DNA from: Ruthenibacterium sp.
Lineage (GTDB): Bacteria; Bacillota; Clostridia; Oscillospirales; Ruminococcaceae
Assembly: GCA_020025255.1 (NCBI GenBank)
Contig: JAHHSK010000003.1
Span: 1 to 58,501 of the forward strand
Length of the DNA stretch: 58,501 nt
Direction: 5' to 3'
In this document: positions 16,349-23,938 of the stretch, piece by piece
Numbering within the stretch: position 1 is the stretch's first letter
Layout of the letters: each line of letters opens with the position of its first letter
The notes under the pieces: generated by a model
The model's input: the letters and a program-made list of their open reading frames with translations, nothing else
Database searches by the model: none
Told to the model about the DNA's origin: nothing
Translations under genes and position numbers: made by a program

Positions 16349-17221
16349 ATGCAGAGCGTAACGGTGCTGGCACCGGCAAAGCTGAATCTTACGCTGGATA
16401 TTCTGGGAACGCGCGAGGACGGCTATCACACTTTGGATATGATCATGCAGACAGTGACACTGCGCGAACGCGTGACCGTGCGCAAAAGCAGCGGGCTGTA
16501 TCTTTCGCTGCCCGGTTCGCGCGTGCCGGCAAACGAGCATAATACCGCATACAAGGCGGCACTTGCTTTTTTTCATGAAACCGGGCTTTTGGCGGGCGCG
16601 GCCATCACCATAGAAAAGCGCATCCCGGTGCGCGCCGGAATGGCGGGCGGCAGTGCAGATGCCGCGGCGGTGCTGGTGGGGCTCAACGAGCTGTACGGCG
16701 CAAAGCTTTCCACGCGCGAACTGTGCAGCATCGGCGCACAGATCGGAGCAGACGTCCCGTTTTCGATTTTGGGCGGCACCGCACGCGTGACGGGTGTGGG
16801 GGAAATTTTGCAGCCGCTGCGCCGGTGCCCGCCGTGCTGGTTTACGGTCTGTATGCCGGCGGGCGGCATTTCCACACCGCAGGCGTATGCACGGTATGAC
16901 GAGCTTGGCACGGACGAGCATCCCGACAGTGCGGCGGCGGCAGAGGCGATCGCACGCGGCGATCTGAACGCCTTGTGTGAGACTATGGGCAATGCGCTGG
17001 AATATTCCAGTGCCAGCCCTGATACAAAGCCGATCTGTGAAGTGCTGCGTGAATACGGCGCGTGCAAAGCCATGATGACCGGAAGCGGTGCGGCGGTGTT
17101 CGGCGTATTCCGCGGGGAAAATGCGGCAAACCGCGCAAAGCAGGCACTTTTGCAGCGCTGGCCGCAGTGCTGGGTCGTGCGCCCGGATGCGCGCGGTGCC
17201 CGTGTTGTCGGCGGCAAATAA
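16349..17221 (+). CDS. ispE: 4-diphosphocytidyl-2-C-methyl-D-erythritol kinase
   Basis: 290 residues, full-length IspE, a GHMP kinase of the non-mevalonate isoprenoid pathway that phosphorylates CDP-methylerythritol at the 2-hydroxyl. APAKLNLTLDILGTREDGYHTLDM at the start, the ATP-binding PVRAGMAGGSADAAAVL near residues 91-107, GADVPFSILGG near 131 and the MTGSGAAVFGVF C-terminal motif are all present. The start follows GCAGGGAGGG by about 7 bases. It is followed by a terminator and then spoIIR, an adjacency common in this family of bacteria. Confidence 0.97.
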   Translation: MQSVTVLAPAKLNLTLDILGTREDGYHTLDMIMQTVTLRERVTVRKSSGLYLSLPGSRVPANEHNTAYKAALAFFHETGLLAGAAITIEKRIPVRAGMAGGSADAAAVLVGLNELYGAKLSTRELCSIGAQIGADVPFSILGGTARVTGVGEILQPLRRCPPCWFTVCMPAGGISTPQAYARYDELGTDEHPDSAAAAEAIARGDLNALCETMGNALEYSSASPDTKPICEVLREYGACKAMMTGSGAAVFGVFRGENAANRAKQALLQRWPQCWVVRPDARGARVVGGK

Positions 17222-17231
17222 GGAAAAATTC

Positions 17232-17271
17232 AACCAGGGCGGGATGCAGACTGCATCCCGCCCTGGTTTTT
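17232..17271 (+). terminator. Terminator downstream of ispE
   Basis: A perfect 17-bp stem (AACCAGGGCGGGATGCA and its complement) with a GAC loop and a run of five T, 10 bases after the ispE stop. Confidence 0.92.
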
Positions 17272-17359
17272 GTAAAGGTGTTTTATCTGGAAAAAATTTA
17301 CTGCGGCGCGCATAATCGTCCGAGGGGGTGCCCACACTTTCTGCGGGAGATGATTCGGT

Positions 17360-18097
17360 ATGAAACTTATGGAAAAAATCAGAACGATCCTGCACAGCCG
17401 CCGGGCAAAGCTGGAAATTTCGGCGGCACTCGGCTTGCTGGCGGCGGTGCTTTTGGCGGATTTCGGGCAGTTCACGCAGGTGTGCGATACCGTGCGGCAC
17501 GATACGCTGCGCCTGCACATCCTTGCCAATTCCGATTCGAAAGAGGATCAGCAGCTGAAGCTTGCCGTGCGCGATACGATCGTGCGCACCGCAGGAGAGC
17601 TGTTTGCAAAAAAGAATACAAAGCAGCAGGCACTGCGCACCGCACAGATGCAGATACCGCGGCTGCGTGCAGCAGCGCAGCGCACCGTGCAGGAAATGGG
17701 CTATGATTATCCGGTTACGGTGCGGATAGAAAACCAGTATTTCCGCACGCGGGAATATGAGGGCTTTACGCTGCCGGCCGGCCGTTATGACGCGCTGCGC
17801 GTGGAAATCGGGGCGCACGAAGGGCGCAACTGGTTCTGCGTATTGTTCCCGCCGATGTGTGTGCCGGCGGCTTCCCAAGAACAGGAAATGCAAGGCTATA
17901 CGCAAAAACAGCGCGAAATCGTGGCCGGACGCTATACGGTGAAGTTTGCAGCCGCAGAGCTGCTTTCCTTTCTTCGGGAAAGTCTATCCAAAGAGGCCAG
18001 CTTTTATGAAAACGATGATGTGATTTTCACTAGCGGCGCGCAGCAAGACGATGCGGAAGCTCGCACCAGGGGGATAGCCCGACGTAAAGCGGACTGA
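17360..18097 (+). CDS. spoIIR: Stage II sporulation protein R
   Basis: 245 residues, matching SpoIIR, the signal secreted from the forespore that activates SpoIIGA-mediated processing of pro-sigma E in the mother cell. An N-terminal hydrophobic segment (about 20-34, LEISAALGLLAAVLLA) serves as signal anchor. The family signature RLHILANSDSKEDQQLKLAVRD spans residues 50-71. NWFCVLFPPMCV near 155 is also conserved in the family. The last 68 bases overlap a gene on the other strand, and the C-terminal 20 residues look poorly conserved. A sigma-F promoter is expected, but none was recognised with confidence. Confidence 0.95.
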   Translation: MKLMEKIRTILHSRRAKLEISAALGLLAAVLLADFGQFTQVCDTVRHDTLRLHILANSDSKEDQQLKLAVRDTIVRTAGELFAKKNTKQQALRTAQMQIPRLRAAAQRTVQEMGYDYPVTVRIENQYFRTREYEGFTLPAGRYDALRVEIGAHEGRNWFCVLFPPMCVPAASQEQEMQGYTQKQREIVAGRYTVKFAAAELLSFLRESLSKEASFYENDDVIFTSGAQQDDAEARTRGIARRKAD

Positions 18098-18704
18098 ACG
18101 GATCACGCATCCAATCGGCAGCGAAATCGGCAGCTTGGTGTGCAGGGCAAAGCGGCAGACAGAACGCACAGCCGTGCCGGTGCTTGGCATGATATGCCAG
18201 CAGATTGCCGCCGCTGCAAAGTGCGAAATGCTTTGCGGCGTAAAGACTGATGCACGAGGCACTGCCAAACGCAAGGGCGCTGCTGCACGGGAGGGAATCG
18301 ACACAGAGCACCGCAAAGCGGCTTCGGCGGCACAGCGTTACCGAAATGGGCGTGCAGCCAACGGCGGCACTGCGCATCAGGGCGCAAAGACAAAGAAGAA
18401 AACGGCGCACATCCGTGCGGCAGAATAGCGGTTCGCGCGCACAGTGCAGGGAAAAAAGCAGCTTGGGGCATACAAAATCGGCATCGGCAAGAAATTTTTC
18501 GCACAGTGCAGGGATGCAGATCGGCTGGGAAAGCACAGGTTTTCGCACGATCAGCAATTCCAGCTCCTGCGCGGTGCGAAGCAGGATGTATACACCGCGA
18601 AGCTGCGGGGGCGGGATTGGGCTTGCGGCTCGATGCGCCAGCGCAAAAAGTTCGGCTGTCTCTTCCCGCAGAAATCCCGCTGCGGCGGCAAGATCGGTTT
18701 GCAT
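18030..18704 (-). CDS. Degenerate histidine-kinase-like ATPase domain protein
   Basis: 224 residues. The C-terminal half has the layout of a HATPase_c domain: a helix where the N-box should be (LLCLCALMRSAAVGCTP), a strand-turn RFAVLCVDS where the DxGxG loop should be, and SLYAAKHFALCSGGNLLAYHAKHRHGCAFCLPL near 170-205, which parallels the final G2/strand region of sensor kinases. The N-box Asn, the DxGxG glycines and an H-box are missing, so ATP use is doubtful. It is unusually Cys-rich. The ATG follows a full AAAGGAGG by 10 bases, which is strong evidence that it is translated. It converges on and overlaps spoIIR. The family assignment is by eye only. Confidence 0.62.
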   Translation of the reverse strand: MQTDLAAAAGFLREETAELFALAHRAASPIPPPQLRGVYILLRTAQELELLIVRKPVLSQPICIPALCEKFLADADFVCPKLLFSLHCAREPLFCRTDVRRFLLCLCALMRSAAVGCTPISVTLCRRSRFAVLCVDSLPCSSALAFGSASCISLYAAKHFALCSGGNLLAYHAKHRHGCAFCLPLCPAHQAADFAADWMRDPFSPLYVGLSPWCELPHRLAARR

Positions 18705-18863
18705 TTGGAATCTTCCTCCTTTTGGGCTTTTGCAGATCCGGGCAAAGCGGCTGAAAAAAAGGTAAAACTGCACATAGTATGCGAATACTTTGGACAGCTA
18801 TGTATGGATTGTTACAAAAATGGAGGAAGTTCGCATTTTCAGTGTTAAACATTTGACAAACTC

Positions 18864-18892
18864 TTGCAGTATCCGGGAATTTGGGTTACAAT
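18864..18892 (+). promoter_or_regulatory. Sigma-A promoter of gapdh
   Basis: TTGCAG (18864-18869), 17-base spacer, TACAAT (18887-18892), 80 bases before the start. A consensus TTGACA at 18853 lies too far away (28 bases) to pair with this -10. Confidence 0.7.
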
Positions 18893-18972
18893 ATATACTA
18901 GTCTTACGGGCAGATAACAGCATTGCACAATGCAATGCACAATGTGCCTGAATATAAGGAGGATATACTACA

Positions 18973-19983
18973 ATGGCAGTAAAAGTTGCTATCAATGGCT
19001 TTGGCCGCATCGGCCGTTTGGCATTTCGTCAGATGTTCGGCGCTGAGGGTTATGAGATCGTTGCAATCAATGACCTGACCAGCCCGTCCATGCTGGCTCA
19101 TCTTCTGAAATACGACACCGCTCAGGGTCGTTATGACGGTCACACCGTGGAAGCAGATGATGAATCCATCACGGTCGACGGCAAGAAGATCACCATTTAC
19201 AAGAACCCGAATCCGGCTGAACTGCCCTGGGGTGAGCTGGGTGTTGACGTTGTTCTGGAATGCACCGGCTTCTTCACCAAGAAGGACAAGGCTATGGCTC
19301 ATATCGAGGCAGGCGCAAAGAAGGTTGTTATCTCGGCTCCGGCAGGCAATGACCTGAAGACGATCGTTTACAGCGTAAACGAAAAGACCCTGACGGCTGA
19401 CGACCAGATCATCAGCGCAGCTTCCTGCACCACCAACTGCCTGGCTCCGATGACGAAGGCTCTGAACGACAAATATCCCATTCAGAGCGGCATCATGACC
19501 ACAGTTCACGCTTATACCGGCGACCAGATGATTCTGGACGGCCCGCACCGCAAGGGCGATCTGCGCCGTGCACGCGCAGGCGCAGCCAACATTGTCCCGA
19601 ACAGCACCGGCGCTGCAAAGGCAATCGGCCTTGTCATTCCGGAACTGAACGGCAAGCTCATCGGCTCGGCACAGCGTGTTCCGGTTCCCACCGGCTCCAC
19701 CACGATCCTTGTGGCAGTTGTCAAGGGCAAGGATGTCACAGTCGACAGCATCAATGCAGCCATGAAGGCTCAGGCTTCGGAAAGCTTCGGCTACAACGAA
19801 GACGAAATCGTTTCCAGCGATATCATCGGCATCCGCTATGGCTCGCTGTTCGATTCCACCCAGACCATGGTCACTAAGATCGACGATGATACCTATCAGG
19901 TTCAGGTCGTTTCGTGGTACGACAACGAAAACAGCTACACCAGCCAGATGGTTCGCACCATTAAGTACTTCGCTGAGCTGTAA
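18973..19983 (+). CDS. gap: Glyceraldehyde-3-phosphate dehydrogenase, type I
   Basis: 336 residues, full-length phosphorylating NAD-dependent GAPDH of glycolysis. NAD binding is by INGFGRIGRLAFR at the N-terminus. The catalytic Cys is in ISAASCTTNCLAPM near residue 152, and the catalytic His in TTVHAYTGDQ. The C-terminal WYDNENSYTSQMVRT is typical. It is preceded by AAGGAGG and its codon use is visibly more uniform than that of neighbours (GGC, CTG, AAG), as in highly expressed genes. Monocistronic, with its own promoter and terminator. Confidence 0.98.
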   Translation: MAVKVAINGFGRIGRLAFRQMFGAEGYEIVAINDLTSPSMLAHLLKYDTAQGRYDGHTVEADDESITVDGKKITIYKNPNPAELPWGELGVDVVLECTGFFTKKDKAMAHIEAGAKKVVISAPAGNDLKTIVYSVNEKTLTADDQIISAASCTTNCLAPMTKALNDKYPIQSGIMTTVHAYTGDQMILDGPHRKGDLRRARAGAANIVPNSTGAAKAIGLVIPELNGKLIGSAQRVPVPTGSTTILVAVVKGKDVTVDSINAAMKAQASESFGYNEDEIVSSDIIGIRYGSLFDSTQTMVTKIDDDTYQVQVVSWYDNENSYTSQMVRTIKYFAEL

Positions 19984-20039
19984 TTGCTGCCAAAGATAAG
20001 CCGTGCCCTGTGCACGGTGATCGTATAAAGCAAGCGCAA

Positions 20040-20080
20040 ACGCCTTTCCGCCGGAGACATTCGTGCGGAAGGGCGTTTTT
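20040..20080 (+). terminator. Terminator downstream of gapdh
   Basis: Arms ACGCCTTTCCGC and GCGGAAGGGCGT (one mismatch) followed by five T. Confidence 0.8.
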
Positions 20081-20178
20081 GCATCCCTATGACAGAACCA
20101 GCGAAAAAATGCAGGAAAGCTGAAAGGATTTTTTTGGGGAAATCGTATATTTGTATAGGAATACCGGGCAGAACCCAG

Positions 20179-20207
20179 TTGAAGGAACGAAGAAAAAAAG
20201 TTATAAT
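20179..20207 (+). promoter_or_regulatory. Promoter of the SGNH hydrolase pair
   Basis: TTGAAG (20179-20184), 17-base spacer, TATAAT (20202-20207), 55 bases before the first hydrolase gene. Confidence 0.7.
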
Positions 20208-20261
20208 AAAATTTAAGCCATTATAATCTTAAAACGGAAGATCGGCAGAGGAGGAAAGGGA

Positions 20262-21545
20262 ATGGAGGATTCCGGAATCAACAAGGCAGCTTCGATCCGG
20301 CAGAACACAGCGGCATCGAAGCAGGCTGAGGGACACAATTCGTCAACCGGAGTGAATCCAACTGCGAAGAATCCCTACCGCAGAAAAAAAGCACCAACGC
20401 CCCAGCATGCGCGTGCGCGCAATGCAAAAAGAACATCGCCCGGACCGTTTGCAAAAAGACCGGAACCGAAAAATGCCGATGCCGCAAACGGCGGCATTGC
20501 GCTGAATGGGCGCAGCACGGCAAGGCCGGATGCGCCGCACACAGCGGCGGCGCCTCAAACGCCTTCCGGTGAGCGCCGCGCGCCGCGGGCATATACGGGC
20601 GCACAATCGGCACGAAGCCCGCAGTCCAGACGAAAAAAACGCAGGCGTGCACCCGGCGGGGGGCTTTTCTTCAGCTGTGCGGCGGTGGCGATCCTGACGA
20701 TTTCCGCAGGCATCACAGCCCTGATCGAAGCGCCGGAACGCCGTGCGCAGGCCGAAAGCCTTGCGGCTCTTTCGCAGGCACAGCAGGCGCAGCAGCAGGC
20801 GGAAAATCCGATGCCGGGTGAAATCCAATACGGGCCGTGCCTGCCGGATGAAAATGCTGTGTATACGCAGCCGACCGCGGCGCTGGTGGCATTGCCGGCC
20901 GACGGGCGTGTGGATATGAAGTATTTTGATGATGCGTTGTTTATCGGTGATTCGCTCACCCGCGGCTTTCAGGAATACCAAAGCGGGATTGAAAATGCGA
21001 AATATGCAGCGTATATCGGTGTAGGCCCAAAGCAGTTCATGGAAGGCCTTGTTGAAAATATCAAAGGGGAAAAGGTTGCGGCAATGGATGAGATCCGTGC
21101 GGCACAGGCGAAAAAGGTGTATGTCCTTTTGGGAACCAACTCTATGGCTACGCTTACGGATGAGGCTTTTTTGAAGTATTACACCGATTTTGTTCGTTAT
21201 CTGAAACAGGAGCTGCCGCCGGAAACGGTTTTTTATTTGCAGGGGATACCGCCGGTTACGGCTGCAAAATTTGAATCGGACGATAAATTTTCGCAGGAAC
21301 GCATCAAAAATCTGAACGAACATATCGCAAGGATCGCATACGAAAACGATTTTCATTATCTGGATCTTTATGCAGCGCTTTCCGATGAAAACGGGAATCT
21401 GCGCGAAGATATCGCATCGGGAAGTATTCATTTGAATGATCGGGGGTATAATCTGTGGAGAGAATATCTGATCACGCATACGGCATACAGCCCGGATAAT
21501 CCGTATTTGCCCGGTTCGCCGCGCTATATCCGCCCGCAGGAATAG
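20262..21545 (+). CDS. Membrane-anchored SGNH/GDSL-type hydrolase
   Basis: 427 residues. The first 130 are a basic, Ala/Pro/Arg-rich disordered cytoplasmic region. A single transmembrane helix follows (about 135-157, GLFFSCAAVAILTISAGITALI), then an outside SGNH hydrolase domain from about residue 210. Its block I is DDALFIGDSLTRGF (nucleophile Ser), block III VYVLLGTNSM (Asn), and the final catalytic Asp/His pair is in SGSIHLNDRGYNLW (here the His is clear, with Asp replaced by Ser-Ile in the usual D-x-x-H spacing). The substrate may be an acetyl ester on wall or capsular glycan. The start follows GAGGAGG. It is paired with a second, related hydrolase. Confidence 0.85.
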   Translation: MEDSGINKAASIRQNTAASKQAEGHNSSTGVNPTAKNPYRRKKAPTPQHARARNAKRTSPGPFAKRPEPKNADAANGGIALNGRSTARPDAPHTAAAPQTPSGERRAPRAYTGAQSARSPQSRRKKRRRAPGGGLFFSCAAVAILTISAGITALIEAPERRAQAESLAALSQAQQAQQQAENPMPGEIQYGPCLPDENAVYTQPTAALVALPADGRVDMKYFDDALFIGDSLTRGFQEYQSGIENAKYAAYIGVGPKQFMEGLVENIKGEKVAAMDEIRAAQAKKVYVLLGTNSMATLTDEAFLKYYTDFVRYLKQELPPETVFYLQGIPPVTAAKFESDDKFSQERIKNLNEHIARIAYENDFHYLDLYAALSDENGNLREDIASGSIHLNDRGYNLWREYLITHTAYSPDNPYLPGSPRYIRPQE

Positions 21546-21652
21546 CCGCTGCGGCATGCAAAAGGGGGCGCACAGCGTCATTTGGGCGCAGAATGCAGCC
21601 GGAACAGACGGATGCAGAATGTATAATCTAATCCGATGGAGGAAAAAATACT

Positions 21653-22675
21653 TTGGCAAAACCGAAATCATTCAAGGCGCAGCACCAATGCCGCCGCAAT
21701 AAAACATTGGCCGTGCAGGCTCTGCTCGGAATCACCATACTGGCACTTTTGTTTGGCATTTCCCATGTGTCCATCCGGATCCTTCATGGACAGCCTGTTT
21801 TTGAAATAGCCGCATCATCGGGACAGCCGTCTTCCCAAAGCACTTCGCAGACGGAAACAAGCAGCCCGGGAAGTGCAGCACAAGAAGATGCATCCGCGCA
21901 GCCGCCGCAGGAAGCACAGCAAGATCCTGCCCCGGCTGATCCGGCACCCCCGCAGCAGGGCTGGAATACAGCACAGCGCTTGAGCGGGGAGCCGGAGGTC
22001 ACAGGCGATGATTCCCGCATGCTGGCTGTGCCGGAAAACGGCAGGCTGAGCGAAGAATATCTGCGCACGGTGATGTTTGTGGGCGATTCGCTGTCACAGG
22101 GCTTTGCACTGTATCCGCCAACACGGGGTGTGTCAACCGTGTGTGCGTATAAAAGCACCAGCCCCAATCAGGTCATTCAGAATTTTGTTGGTCAGCGTCC
22201 CGATGGCTCCCGCATCGAAATGTGGGATGATATCAAAACGCAGGCACCAAGCAATATCTATGTGCTGTATGGCACAAATGCGCTTGTGGCGCAATCGGAT
22301 GAGGCTTTCTTGAAATATTACAGCGATCTTTTGGATATGCTGCGCCAAAGGTATGCGGATGTGCCGATTTATGTCCAGAGCATCACGCCGACTACCGCAG
22401 AGCAGGGGGTAAAACAGCCGCCGCTTGAAAATTCGCATATCCGCAGCGTCAATAATGCGATTGCCAAAATGGCGGCGGATAAAGGGGTGTTTTATCTGGA
22501 TGCACAGGAAGCACTGGCGGATGAGCAGGGAAACCTGCGCGGGGATTATGTCGGGACATACGATGGAATCCATATGAATCCGACCGGATATGCCGCATGG
22601 ACGGATTATATTCTGACGCATACGGTGTATAACGAGTATAACCGCCAGTTTGCGGTAGATGATTCCTACTCCTGA
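21653..22675 (+). CDS. Second membrane-anchored SGNH/GDSL-type hydrolase
   Basis: 340 residues with the same design as its upstream neighbour but a shorter cytoplasmic N-terminus. A transmembrane helix lies at about 20-42 (VQALLGITILALLFGISHVSI), a Ser/Gln/Pro-rich linker at 50-110, then the hydrolase: MFVGDSLSQGF near 145, IYVLYGTNALV near 205, and DGIHMNPTGYAAW near 307, where the D-x-x-H dyad is intact. The start is TTG at 21653, 11 bases after GGAGG. The pair probably arose by duplication and may de-O-acetylate or otherwise edit surface glycans. Both lie ahead of one terminator. Confidence 0.86.
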   Translation: MAKPKSFKAQHQCRRNKTLAVQALLGITILALLFGISHVSIRILHGQPVFEIAASSGQPSSQSTSQTETSSPGSAAQEDASAQPPQEAQQDPAPADPAPPQQGWNTAQRLSGEPEVTGDDSRMLAVPENGRLSEEYLRTVMFVGDSLSQGFALYPPTRGVSTVCAYKSTSPNQVIQNFVGQRPDGSRIEMWDDIKTQAPSNIYVLYGTNALVAQSDEAFLKYYSDLLDMLRQRYADVPIYVQSITPTTAEQGVKQPPLENSHIRSVNNAIAKMAADKGVFYLDAQEALADEQGNLRGDYVGTYDGIHMNPTGYAAWTDYILTHTVYNEYNRQFAVDDSYS

Positions 22676-22720
22676 ATGAGAAAGGCCGCTCCCCAACAAA
22701 GAAACCGCGAAATCCATGCA

Positions 22721-22755
22721 AAGCCGCAGAGAGGAACGCTCTCTGCGGCTTTTTT
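22721..22755 (+). terminator. Terminator of the SGNH pair
   Basis: A 13-bp perfect stem (AAGCCGCAGAGAG and complement), GAACG loop, six T. Confidence 0.92.
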
Positions 22756-22784
22756 GCGGGCGGGATATACCCCGTGGGGGCTTC

Positions 22785-22813
22785 TTGAAAAGGCGAAAAA
22801 CGAACGGTATAAT
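22785..22813 (+). promoter_or_regulatory. Promoter of the putative metal exporter
   Basis: TTGAAA (22785-22790), 17-base spacer, TATAAT (22808-22813), 44 bases before the TTG start. Confidence 0.8.
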
Positions 22814-22856
22814 AACAAACAGTAAGTTTTTCAGCAAACAAAGGAGTATCATAAAA

Positions 22857-23708
22857 TTGGAATTTCTGCACCATGCGCTGCATGACAGCATAAAAATGCT
22901 GCCCTTTCTTTTTGCAGCATATCTGTTGATCGAATTCATCGAAGACCGCCATTCAGAAAAAATCGAAAGCATTCTTGCCGGCGGCGGCCGCTTCGGCTTT
23001 GTTCCGGGCGCAATATTGGGGCTTGTGCCGCAGTGCGGTTTTTCGGCCATGGCGGCAAATCTGTATTCCAGTAAGGTGATAACGCTCGGTACACTTGTGG
23101 CGGTGTTTCTTTCCACTTCCGATGAAGCGATCCCCATTTTGATTGCAAACCCGGAATACTGGAAATCCCTTTCAGCACTTTTGGCAGTAAAGCTGTGCGT
23201 TGCAATCGCTGCCGGCTTCTGTATTGATTTTGTGTTTCGAAAAAGGATTCCGGCACCGGTGCGCGGCGGCTACACCGGGACGCAGCAGACGTGCGCCTGC
23301 CGGGATAAGCAGCAGGAACATGGCGGCATCCTAAAGGCTGCCATCAAACATACAGCGCATATTTTCGGCTTCATCCTGCTGTTCAATACGGTTTTGGGAG
23401 CACTTGTGCACGGGATCGGACAAGAAACGGTTTCGTCCTTCCTTGTGCACAGCGGAGCATGGCAGCCGCTGCTGGCAGGGCTTGTGGGGCTTGTGCCGAA
23501 CTGTGCGGCATCTGTGCTGATCACACAGCTGTATGCGGCGGGAAGCCTTTCGTTCGGCGGCGCAGTGGCGGGGCTGTGTACCGGTGCAGGGGTCGGGCTG
23601 GCGGTGCTGCTGCGAACCAATCAAAGCGCAAAGCAGAATTGCCTGATCGTGGGGCTGCTGTATGGGATCGGCGTGGGTGCCGGTTATTTGTGCCAATGGC
23701 TCGCATAA
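22857..23708 (+). CDS. Putative 10-TM manganese/heavy-metal exporter (ArsP_2-like)
   Basis: 283 residues, strongly hydrophobic, organised as two similar halves. Each half carries a GLVPQCGFSAMAANLY- or GLVPNCAASVLITQLY-type motif (near residues 56 and 205). This internal repeat, with a Cys-rich His/Cys loop (QQTCACRDKQQEHGG) between halves, fits the 'putative 10TM heavy-metal exporter' family (Pfam ArsP_2), annotated variously as arsenic efflux or manganese transport. The cargo is not known. The start is a TTG at 22857, 10 bases after AAAGGAG; upstream in-frame codons run back into the terminator and are excluded. Monocistronic. Confidence 0.82.
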   Translation: MEFLHHALHDSIKMLPFLFAAYLLIEFIEDRHSEKIESILAGGGRFGFVPGAILGLVPQCGFSAMAANLYSSKVITLGTLVAVFLSTSDEAIPILIANPEYWKSLSALLAVKLCVAIAAGFCIDFVFRKRIPAPVRGGYTGTQQTCACRDKQQEHGGILKAAIKHTAHIFGFILLFNTVLGALVHGIGQETVSSFLVHSGAWQPLLAGLVGLVPNCAASVLITQLYAAGSLSFGGAVAGLCTGAGVGLAVLLRTNQSAKQNCLIVGLLYGIGVGAGYLCQWLA

Positions 23709-23776
23709 GAAAAAATGCTTATGCATTGTTGTGGCGATTGGGATAAGAAAAAGGAAAAAAGAAAACGATTTCAGAC

Positions 23777-23810
23777 GGTGCTTTCGAAGCGATTCGGGGG
23801 CACCTTTTTT
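23777..23810 (+). terminator. Terminator after the metal exporter gene
   Basis: A 12-bp stem with three G-U pairs (GGTGCTTTCGAA with TTCGGGGGCACC), GCGA loop and six T. Confidence 0.78.
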
Positions 23811-23843
23811 ACAGGAATTTTTGTAGATATATACAATGCGCTG

Positions 23844-23872
23844 GTGACAGAAAAAAGAAATAGTGTTATAAT
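23844..23872 (+). promoter_or_regulatory. Promoter of the GlpA-like operon
   Basis: GTGACA (23844-23849), 17-base spacer, TATAAT (23867-23872), 67 bases before the start. Confidence 0.7.
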
Positions 23873-23938
23873 TAGACTGAATTGAAGGCCGCAGAAAAGA
23901 AATCGACCATACGCCTGCGGCATAACGGAGGGATCAAT

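Noticed and set aside
18853..18858. Consensus TTGACA as the -35 of gapdh
   Set aside because: 28 bases from the TACAAT box and no -10 at 16-18 bases, so TTGCAG at 18864 is the better partner.
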